Below, piece after piece: positions 9,901 to 21,900 of a DNA stretch of 25,879 bases; positions within the stretch are counted from its first letter, which is position 1; every line of letters begins with the position of its first letter. Under the pieces are notes generated by a model. The model did no database searches. It saw only the letters and a list, made by a program, of their open reading frames with translations, and was not told the DNA's origin. The position numbers and the translations under genes are program-made. This DNA comes from Euplotes aediculatus (Eukaryota > Ciliophora > Spirotrichea > Euplotida > Euplotidae), in contig JAQGFW010016958.1 in NCBI GenBank assembly GCA_030463445.1, positions 1 to 25,879 on the forward strand, written 5' to 3'.

Positions 9901-12900
9901 TTGATTGGAGAAATTCGAGAGATTTTTAAATAATGAAAATTAAAACAAAATTGCTTTAATTATGCCATTGAAACAGTTTTGAAATTAATTTTATAAATTA
10001 TAATGAAATACTACTTTCTTATCACATGAAGTAATTCAATTTAACTTAATCAAATTATATGTAAGAAATTCATTTAAACAGATATTATTTGTGAGCTATC
10101 TATTTTTTAGATTTCTTGTGAAATCATTTTTTTGTCTCGTTGAATTTTATCCAATCAATTGATCTTTCCAACTGAAGTGATTTGTATTTAGTTTGGAAAA
10201 ATTATTTCTACAGAAGTAAACATACAGAAAACCCTTTTTCTCAACATCCACAGAATTAAGAAAGTTTTGGTCATTAGCAATCGTCATGTATTTTTTATTA
10301 ATTAGTTTATATTGTTTGAGTTAAAATGATAAAGTGTTCGACACAAAATTTGTACTCAGACAAAAAATGGCCTTAAAAATTTGTTCATGATTAGTGATGG
10401 TTATTTTTTAAAACTTATATCTGTTCTATTAGTTTCTTGATTTCGAATAAACATTCAATCATTTTTTAATACATTTTGATCTTGATAAAACTTACTCAAA
10501 TAACGATGAAAATTCATCAAATAATATATTTATTTAATATAGTCATTGTGATTTCATTAAATATTCCATTACTAGTTCTGCTGTTCAGTCATTTCCTATT
10601 TTCGCCATTATTTGAAAGTTGCTTTTATTTTGGCAGTCATAGTTTATAAGTTTACAAATACCTTTTTTCTGCTTTCTCATTGATATATGATTTCATCCTA
10701 TACTCAATTTTTTGTTTTTGGTGCAGCTTCGTTTCATTTTAACAGATTTAATTGATTAGTGTTCAACAACAGACTTAGGTCTTGTCTTTCTTTGTCGATG
10801 CCATTCATTAAGCTTACTTATATTTTTCGATACAAACTCTTCTATGTTGTGCTTTAAAATATAAGCTATTGAATTTTTATCTTTAGTAAGTATTTTCAAT
10901 AAATTTTTGCCTTACCGTTTATAAGGATATTTTTTTAAGAAGTACTTTGATAATGAATTTTATATTAATGCTGTAAATGCATGAATATCGTCATTTTCTT
11001 AAATCGGATGAGCCAGACAAATTATGAATTTATCAAAATAACTTTGTTCTCGTTGTTAAATCAAAATTATTATATTTCAAGAGACAAAAATATAAAAGTA
11101 GCAAAGAGTCAACCGATAAGCAATTTTTCTTCTTAATTTTTTTGCCTACTTTAAGTTCAGGTGTCCATTATGAATATTATTCGTAATTAGTTTACCTGAC
11201 TTATTGGAAATACTTTGTTCAACAAGATATCGCCAAATAAGAACTTATTTTAGATATTTAAATGGCTCGTTGATTCTAATATTTAGATTAAATATTATGT
11301 CACTCTTTGTTTCTTGTGTTGCGTTTGAAATAAAGATAATGGACGAAAAACTGCCTCTATATTTAAATGGTGTTTAAAAAATACTTACTATCAATTGGTT
11401 CATTTGGATAAAATATAAATCCAAAAATATGTTCATAGTCTATTTGATTTATAAACTTAATGCATGCTATTTCTTCCTAATTTACTATAACAAACAGTCT
11501 TCCGTGTGCTGAATTTAATTTCATCATTCATTCAAAAATATCTTATTTAAAATATTTTTGTTTTATAAAAATTATGCTGATTTCTAGGAAGATATTGTGC
11601 TTATTTGTTTCGTAATGTTGTTTCATGCTATTTTAAAATAAATCTCTGTAAATAATCAATATATTTTGATTCCTTTTACAATTCAATATTTGATAATTAA
11701 ATTTATATTTTATGTATATTTTCTTTTATCAAACCAGTAACTTAGTTTAGTTTGATCTAAATTTTTTTTAATTTTCGAATTTTTTAATCTTAAAAGCATC
11801 ATTAGTATTTCATGATATTTGAGCCTCAATAATATCTTTAGGATAACTACAGTTATCAAATATTCGTTTAGTAAAAAATTAATTTATGATTCCTTGAATA
11901 TGCTTTTCAATCCTTACTTTATTCTCTGATACGTTTGATTCTTATTTGTTATTGATTTATTTTATTTTACTTAAAATGTGTGCTCTTTTCTATAAATTTT
12001 ATAAAGCCTCTTACTTGCACTTTAAATTTTGTTTTTGATAAAGTTTTTGAGCTGATTTAAATAGATTATATTTCTCTATTTTTGTATTATTTGAAAGAAC
12101 TAAAGTTTTTTGCACATTTTAAATATATAGTTAAAAAGATTTGTTCATTCTAAAGCAATTTCGTCTTTTTTATTTTAGTTAACTCTGAAATTTGTGACTT
12201 TTAATTTTTTGTATTTTTCAATGCTCAATCATTATATCGTCCAATACATTGATTTTGAGATGCTCTGTAGTTGTGATTTTGTAATTTTTCAATTCATTTA
12301 AATATGAAATTTAAATTGCATAGGAAATAGAAACAGAGTTAAACCTATGATTTATTATCCGAGTAGATTTCTTTTTATATCTTGGATCTTATTAATGGTG
12401 TATTTTTATTTGCAACAAAGATGATTATTTCAAGTTTCGAACATTAAAAGTTCACAATTATTTCATTTTTCTATTGATTTAAGCAAAAGACAGTTAATCC
12501 GGATTAACAAAGAGTAGAAACAGAAATCTCAATGAAATATTTTGAACAACTCATTTGATTTTTGTATTTCATAAGTGGATAATTAGCAAATCCTTTGAAT
12601 TATGATTCTTATAAATGTTAAAAAGCAGACTTAAAGTTATATCAGAAAAGATACTTTTGCATATAAGAGTGAGGTTCGATCCCTTAAAACTCCTCATTAT
12701 TTTAAATAGATCGATTTGCTTCTGTTTCCTATTCAATTTAAATTTCTTATTTAGATACGTAGCTGAACATCCATCTTTATAAGAATAATCATTTTCCTCA
12801 AAAAGTGTATTGAAATTCTAAAATCTTTTTTATTTAGTATTCTCCTACTTTCTAATTCTCTAATAAAATGTAATATCTTTATCTGAAAGATATTTATTAT

Positions 12901-15900
12901 TTAAATTTAGTCGTTTGTTATTTTAAATATAATCAAGTAAAAATCAGCTGTTGTTTTTAATCTCAACTAATAATATCTTAATAGCTTCTTGTTGAAAACA
13001 ACATACTTAGCAATTACATCCCATCATAGTTACTTACAGAATCCCTTTCCTTTCTGATTTTTGTGAGCTTCAATTATCATAATTTTTTTAGTATTATTGA
13101 TACTGATAGAAATTATCTAAATTTCTATTCCTTCTTTTGAATATTAAATTTGTCTGAACTTGCTTAATATGTTTTCATTATAGTTATAAAATACTTTCAA
13201 TAAACTATTAGATTGCTTTTCATTCGCAAGCAAACACCCAAATGATGTTATCCAGTTCTAGAAATACTTTATACAAAACTCTTTTTATTGTTTCTAACAT
13301 TTGAGGTCAATTATTTTATAAATATGCACCATTCATTTAGAATTTTCTATTTCATTTTGTTCTTCGATTTTAAAAATCTTTGTAATTACTTGAGAATGAA
13401 TAATATAATTTTCTCCTAATCAAAATCAGAATAGACTGTTATTTCAATTCTAAGCTGTTATTCAATAATCTCAGTTTGTATATCCTGTTGATCGTTTGGT
13501 TTATTCAAACTCAATATCAATTGAGTTTAATTACTTCTTGATACCAATAATTATTTATTTAACAATTTCTAATAAAAATAAAACTTATTAAAGCAAAGAA
13601 AAGTAACCCATTTGTCTGAAAATATATTTAATGTGACTATCATTATTAGCAAGCAATATTGTATAATAATTTACACTTTTCTCAGTATACATCCTGCAAA
13701 ATAAATGCAGCTTAGTATTACTTTCAGAAAATGGTGATCATAATTAATTATAGACAGATGATCATTGATAAATCAAGTAATTAGCACAGCTCAAGAGCTA
13801 TCAAAATTTCTACGTGCAAGTTCAGTTTTGTATAACAGATGATATTTTGTGTCTCAATCCTAACGATACGAACTCATAAATCATGTTCTTTATTTTTATT
13901 TTTACATAGTTTATTTTTTATACAAATCGGAGTGTCTCATTTTCAAGCTCAATTTATAGAGTATTTTTGTTGATAGCATTTAGAAATACTTTTGATCATT
14001 GTGCTTCCTGACTTATTAATAGAATAGCTATTTGTAAACAAACTACTTATCAAATATCGAATAAGATCAAATTTATTAGATTTATAATTTTTTAAATTAT
14101 AATTTTGATATCATGTACTTTGCTCTTTTCCCAAAAAGCATCTGATAGTTTGTTAATGTTAAATACTCATCTTCTTTTCAAATAATTTATCCGTTTGTAT
14201 TGTCATAAATTTTATCTTCGATTCCTACTTCACCACGTTATTTCATTAAAGTTGCATCTTTCTGTAGTTTTCTTTGAAAAAAATAAGTTCGAATTATTGT
14301 TTCCAACTGGTTCTTTAGGCTCAAAATTTTTAGAATTAAAAACGGTCTAACTATCTTTTTTTTCTATATGTGCTTGGCATTGTGCTTTTATTAGCTGATA
14401 GCTCAAATGTATTAATCATTTGGACTTTGATGTTCTAGCTTTCATTTTGTGGGTTTTATCTTAAATCTGACATTTTAATTAAAATCTTTTATCAATTTTA
14501 GAAATCAGTTGCATCTTCCAATCTTATATCAAGTGCTTATTATTTGGAAATATTTATCGCCTTAATGAGCATAACTTAAATATTTACTTTTGTGCTGGAA
14601 CTAGACAGACAAGCAATGTTCTCAAGCAAAATATTATTGCATTTTTTTAATCTCCTTTACCTATTTTTTATTTAATATAATATAAATAAACTGTTGCTAA
14701 TAATTTTATTGTATAAAATATAAATCAACAAATATTCATAAGTTCTTATAAATATTTATGATTTTAAATTGACGTTAGATTCTTCAGATATTACCTTTTA
14801 TGCAATAAATGATAATTCGATATATAAAAGTCAAGTTACTCTTATTAAATTAAAAATATTAAATACTAATTGCTGAATTTTCAGTATTAAAATTTGAATA
14901 TTAAAAACAATCTAATAATTAACAATGTGAGTATTAAATTAACTAAAATTAACTATTCACTGTTTGGCTTTATTTATAGTTCTCTTCTATATATGCATTA
15001 TTTGTATTCAGTAATATCTTTAAATACTTCGAATATTCATTTTATCTTGAATCTTTTCAAAAATCAATAATTTTAGTATAGTGATTTGAACGCAATTTTG
15101 ATTATATGATATTAAAATAATTCAGCTAAAGCCAATTTAAGTGAATATGCAGGCAAAAAGCTTGATTTTATATTTAATCTTGATAGTATAATTAATTTTA
15201 AAATTGATGAATGTACTCCTTATAATTTAATTATAAATTGTTCATCAGATCATAAAGCAAATATTATACTTCATATTCCTCTGCAGTTCAATTAATGATT
15301 GAGTTTCTAACTCTTTTTGACATCCATCAAAGTTGCATTTAAACATCTAGCCAAAAAGATGCTAATCAATATTAATCAAATAGTTTTCTTTATATTTTTG
15401 ATAAAGAGTTCTTGCTGAATAAATTGATTTTAGTAGTTGGGTTTTCACTTTTGCTCCTGCATAGTTGCTAGACTCTTTTTTATTAATAATTTAAGTTATT
15501 TTTAAGCATTTTATATTTCTTTTCCAATTTTTTCAAATATTTTTGACATTTTGAAAATAATTTTTTAAAATGTAATAGTGAGTCAAGGAAATCAAGTATC
15601 ATCGGAAATCCATTTAATTTGTTTGTTCTGTAACATTATTCTTTTTTTCAGGTCAAGCTTTGCTTTGCCAATTTCTTTTTGCTTGTTTAAAATAAAATAT
15701 AGACTACTTTTTAGAACTCCATAGATTTGAATTATTAATTTTTTTAAAGCCAAAACTCTGTCTGGTAATTTTTTGATGGATTCATTTTATGTCTGGGCCA
15801 AAGTTTGTGTTGACTTCTGTAAATAGTGTATCAAATTGTTTAAAGCCATTACAACCCTCACACTGACTAGCATACCAATTTTTATGTCCATTCAAATCCT

Positions 15901-18900
15901 CCATGTTGCAATAATGAAAGCACACCTATTTTATGAGTTTATGATATAAGGCAATAATGCTCTAACATTTACCTGCAGTGCAGACAGCTCTATTTCGGTC
16001 AGGTCATTTGCACCCACTGTTCTTCTCGCTAGTTGCTCTCTTTATTCACTTTATATAGATGGATGAAATTTGACGGTAAATATTCATCTGCTTTAAACTA
16101 CGAAATAAGAATTGCAAATTTGAAAGAGAGTAAAGGATGGTTAAGGAGCAAAGAAGAATATCTGCAGATGGTCGAAGACCTGAAAGATAAATATTCGTTT
16201 GGCCAACAGTCAATCACCCAGCCCCTCAAACTCAATCAGCCCTTTATTTTGTACAGTTGAATAAAGAAGAAACCATTATGATATTGAGATACCTGTTTTA
16301 TCGATTCTATTGACATATCCTCATTGATTGATAAAGAAACTGGCAAGAAACCAGTGTTGTTTAACTTCGAAAATTCAGGAAACAGACGAAATGATAGTCA
16401 GCATGTTAAATTACTAACAGAATACAGACTATTCACTTATTTTAATAATAAAAAGTACTATTTTGACAAATTATTTGACATAAAATATGACAAAATTGAG
16501 TTAAGATCAACAGAGAGTAAAAATAAGGTCAAAGGTAGTTAACATAATTTGCAAATTGAAGTAAAAAAATGTTCATTTATAGTTACATATACTTTGTTTT
16601 ATTTTTCATTTAAAAATTACTCTTATAATTATTTTATAATTAAATTTAGTACATGTGGTTCATAAATTAGAGAAATTACATCCAAACTCAATTAATGTCA
16701 ATAGGTAAGGGAAACATATTCAGCATTATTAGCTCTAAAAACCAGATGATCAATTATTGCATGTAATTATGATAACATATTTGATTTTAGGCTAATTAAT
16801 AAGACCGAGTATTTTATTTAATCATTTAAAATTAAAAGTACTTTGATTATAAATTTATAATTTAAGTTCTCTTTATTGAGCATGAAATGTATGTAAAGTA
16901 AAAAATTCTACAAATTGAAATTGTATTATATCAGACCGATGTAAAAAATATTTAAACTCAAAACTAAAATTATAATAGCAAAATAAACTTTCAAGTACAA
17001 CGTGAACTATTATTGACTAAATGTTTGGCGAATATTAATATCAACTGTGATATTACAAATATGACTAATAGTAAAGATTGTATTAGTAAATGACAATTCT
17101 TTAATTTTTTTAATTTATGTTTATACTATACTCTTAATTTATTATAAATTTAATTGAAATATTTTAATCATTTTAATTGCTTTATAGCCAAGATTCTGAA
17201 TAAGTTGAATAGAAAGATAAAACACATTAAATTAATACTTGATATTATCGTAAATTTTAATAATTTTATGTTTAATTAAAAGACATTTATAATCAATTAT
17301 CTAACTAACTATAAGCTAGTTAAAATACAAAAATTAATAATGATGCAAAATATAAAACAGTTTATTAATAAAAATTAATCGAAACTAAAAATTTTGAATA
17401 TAAGTATAAAAACGTTGATTTAATTGCATATCATTCTTTTAATTAAATATTAAAATGATATTGAATTATTTTAGTAAGCCAAATGATAATACTTATTAAA
17501 GATTTTGATAGAATTAATGCCAATTTATGATTGAAGCATACTTTTATTATTTAAAAAAACTAATAATCTATTGAAAGTAATTTTAATAGTATATAAATTA
17601 ATAAATAATGTTAAGAAAAATATAAATAAGAGCGAATAATAAATAAATTTAATATTGAATTTGCAATCATCACTTACGATTACTCACAGCTTTCATATCA
17701 TTTAATTATTTTAGAAAATGTATATTGTGAGCGGCACCGAACTATTATTTAAAGAATCAAATTTGTTTCAGGAGAGAATTCGACAAGAGTTATAATCTCA
17801 ATTCTATCAAGCCGTTCTTTAGAAATATGGAGATCGGAATAAGTGATAGCGCAGAATCAATCAGACTTGAAAATATGATATGGGTCACATTTTTCAAACA
17901 CCAGTCTAAAGTCTCTTTAAGAATTGATAATCGTGAAATTTGGAAATACATTTATTTTGATAAAGACGACCTGACTTTGAAAGCATTTGATGATAAAGAG
18001 AAGATATATTTTTTTGACATTGAGTTTGATTCAGAAATCATCGAACTGTTACAAACAGCTCAGTTTAAAATTAGAGTCAGTGAGTAAGTTTTAGTTCATT
18101 TGATTTTGGTTTCACTTTTGCTTTCTTTTTTATTGCTTCTTCGCCAATTCGAAATTGAATGATCATACATGCTGATGCAGAAATCCTAAACAATATCTCA
18201 AAATATGAAAAGTAGATGAAGGTAAAGCTGAGTTGAAGGTAGGTTTATCGTATTAAAGTTCAGGCATGCGAATATAATCAATACCTCAGTCAACACTATA
18301 TGTTTTCATTCCAATCAGTCTACCAGTTCTATTCGAATGATCAGATTAACAGATTTAAATACATGATGTGCTGATTTCACAATTTAATGCGTTTTATTTT
18401 GAGTTTACCAGAACATAAAATGAAAGACATAAGCAAAGATAATATTAATTATTATGACTATAAAAATCGAAATGGGAAGGTAAGATGCTTTTTAAACTAC
18501 GTTTAAAATATATTGAAATCGATTAATTGACATGTTTAAATGAAGTTAAACAAATTATTATATAATATATATCTTCAGTAAATTATAAACAAAAAGAAAA
18601 AACTATAAAAATAAGATATTGTTTAAAATGAATTAATTCAAATGTATAACATTTCAATTATAAAATATCGAAATAGGACTTAATTTATTAATTATGGGGT
18701 CCAGTAGAAGCTCCGAAAGTAAAGACAATCGAATTATAAAAATAGAATCTAAGATACTACGAGCATCATTAATTCAACAAAAATTGAAGAAATGAATTAA
18801 TTATTTTAGCAACTAATTTTTCAAATAGCAATTTTGATATCTAATCTCAATTATTTTGATGAATTTAAGTAATTGTTAAATTCAAAAAATTAGAATGCGA

Positions 18901-21900
18901 GCTACGCATATTTTGCACTCTCCCGCTATATATAAAGTGCATTATCTCAAACCTCTTTGTCTAAACCCCATGACCAATTTTCAAAATTTAAGAGGAGTCT
19001 TTGACAACGGTGTGAAATTTAAGTGGTTTTAAAGTCAACAGATTTATTAGCAACTTGATTAGACTTTTAACTATTTTTTTGCATTTTTAGTAGCTAATGG
19101 ATAATTAAAATAAAGTAAATTTATATTTAAGTTTGTCTTACTAAAACGATTTCGTAAACCTGAGCAATTCTAAAAATAGGATATATTGATAATAGTAATG
19201 ATTTTTTTTGAAATTGGAGGATTCAAGTTTACAAAACGAAATTTTAGTTTTTATATTTTATATGACTACTATCAATATATGAATAAAATCAATTTGAATT
19301 TTATTTAATAATTGAATACTTTTCAATTTTAATTCTTTTTTAATTAAAATCTGTTTATAAATGAATGTTTAAAATACTATTAGTAATCTTAAAATTCAGA
19401 AGTTATCATTAATAAAATTATAAATAATAAAGATATTTTATGAAAATGTTAAGTGCAAATTTTTTATTTTGAGTACAAAGTAATTATAAAAGAATATTTA
19501 AAGCTACTCAAACTGTTAGAAAACATTGAACCATTTTACTTTTTTATTTAGAAATTAATTTTCGACACTTTAAACAATGAAAAGCAATGAGTTAAAACTT
19601 TAGTAAATAAATCATTTGCATAGGTTCAAATTAATATTAAACTAACATATTATAATCTTAAAACTTTAATTTTGATATTCATAATACTCATCTCTAATTT
19701 ATAAAAATAATTATTAGCAGATACTATCAAATATTGTCAAACCTTAAGCTTAATTTATATATTGATAGTAAAACCTATAGTTTTAAATTGTCGATTCTTG
19801 TATTGAGGTTTTATATAAATGAACTTATTTCATTAATTAAGAACATATACTTATAAACACAAGTAAATCAATTTGACAGCTCTTATGTCAATTAATAAAT
19901 GCTATCATTTCGGAGTCCCACACTCCGAGTAACAACTATATTGATATAAAATAGCTGAAGTCCTGATTGTTTGTCAAACATATTAAATCTAACTTAGAAT
20001 TGTTCAGCATAGCCCCAAAGTAAGATAGCAAAATCAACAAACAGTTCTTGTTATTTCTATGATGTGTGCAACAAACTTAATAATATGATAATAGTTCCAG
20101 GCCAGATTCGATCAGAAACTCTCCAATGCTTTTGACCAATTAAGCCAGCAATACTTTCAAGAGCATTTAAATAGAAACGATATTGATCAAATTATCGACA
20201 GAACCGAAGATTATTGCGGGAGAAATTCATTTTTTAAATTTTTTAACGAGAAGCAAATAAAAGATTTTATTTATTTTTGGATGAACATTGCTGGTAAGTA
20301 AATTTAATTGTCAGTCGCTATTCGAAAGGAAATTGAAATAGTATTTATATTAACACACTTTGATAATATAGTATTTATGTGTTTACACTTGACTTACAAT
20401 AGCGTATTTATATTTGCTCAACCATATTTTAATATTATGCAAAGAATATTTAATTTATTAGCATTTATTTTATTCAGTCAGATAAAGCTTAGCAATATAT
20501 CGATATTATTTTAATTAAAGACTTCATCAGTTTTATAATAGATAGCTAATTAATAAGCAATTTGATAGTTTTTAATTAATTGAATGAATAATATAATGCT
20601 CATTAAATTTTTATTATTTAAATATTGCAAAAAGTAAAGTTAACCAAACCAGAAAATTTATTAATATCTTATTAAATTGAGAAAAAAAAAGAATAATTTA
20701 ATTATAGATAACAACAAAAAATAAATATTTAAAATAAATTAAAAAAAGTACATTATAAATTAATCAATATCTTAAATACTTAAGAAATTATATGAAAATA
20801 AATTTTTAGTTTTTTGTCTATTCAATTCATTTATTTCAAAATAAGTTTATGAATTAAATTTTAATATGTTAAATAAAATTTATAATTATAAGTTAAACGC
20901 ATTTTTAAGGTTTTGAAATCTATAAAATAATGATATATTTATTAATAGTTTTTTAATAAATTGGAAATAGTAATTTTTTAATGAATTAAATAATAATATT
21001 ATTTAGCTATCAACTACTACTCTGATGAATCTCTCAGCAAATATATCAATATGTTTGGAAAGCATAATTCAAATTTATGGCATGAAAACAAAAACTTAAT
21101 GCTATTTCATCAAAGTTTGGTTAAGAAGAATCTTAGCTTTAAAGTAATACTCAAACATGGTATTTTAAATGACCTGAATGTCGAAGCTCATAAATTTGTT
21201 TGAGATATTGATTGGAGCAAAGGAGACTATGATAGGCAGATTATTGAAGGACTAATGCTATACACCTTTAGATACTCTAAGCACATTATTTGATCTCAGA
21301 TGAATAACTCAGATTTATCAAAATCTATATTCAGCAGTCTGACCAAATGAAATCCAGAATACTTTGATTCAATCGCTCTCGAGAAACGAATCGAAGTCTA
21401 TATCGACATATATTCGAATCTCCCCAAACAATTTCCTGAATATAATGATAAAAGCGGAGAAGATAACAAAGAATATGGCAAAGAAGACGAACTCACTAAA
21501 CAGTATTCAAAATTAGGAATAGAGGTTACTCAAAAAGATAAATATGAACACAAAGAATCATGGTTTAAACCCACTTTTGTCCAAGAGTTTATTTGAGCAG
21601 AGTTTGACAACAAAATCAATTTATTAGGCACAGATTCCAATAAGAGATTTGTGCTTGGCGATATGTTTGTTGATGCTGCAATGTGCTACTCTCAAGATCA
21701 ACATATTTTAGAGAAAATTCAACACAAATATAGCATTGATTCTCTGATTAAAGTACTTAAATTTGATAATAAAGAATGATTTCATTTTTGGGAAGGAGCA
21801 CTCTGTCTTCTTAGATCATGCTACTTAAACACAAACACTCAATCTTTATTTGGAATCCAAGATAAAATTAATGAGATTAAACAGGGAATAATTGATAATC

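Larger units (their letters stand above)
9265..16058 (+). other. Channel intron 2, 6.8 kb, loaded with foreign-looking sequence
   Basis: Begins GTAAGT and ends TATATAG. It is about 270 times longer than the shortest intron of the same gene (25 bases). From about 10.1 to 14.6 kb the plus strand is T-rich and the minus strand shows broken coding sequence, entered separately. Near its right end lies a minus-strand zinc-finger-like open frame. The first 0.8 kb and the stretch 14.6-15.7 kb show only A+T-rich sequence. Confidence 0.7.
18480..20100 (+). other. Channel intron 6, 1.6 kb, containing a G+C-rich island and a hairpin
   Basis: GTAAGA to GTTCCAG, phase 0. Stops TAA and TAG directly precede the acceptor in the coding frame. 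Apart from the two structures entered separately it is A+T-rich and shows nothing. Confidence 0.75.

Noticed and set aside
12590-12700. A tRNA gene around the T-loop sequence
   Set aside because: No matching acceptor strand, D-arm or anticodon arm can be found in the bases upstream.
20308-20514. A plus-strand open frame of 68 codons in intron 7
   Set aside because: It is hydrophobic, low-complexity and lies between good splice sites; skipping it keeps the channel frame in phase.
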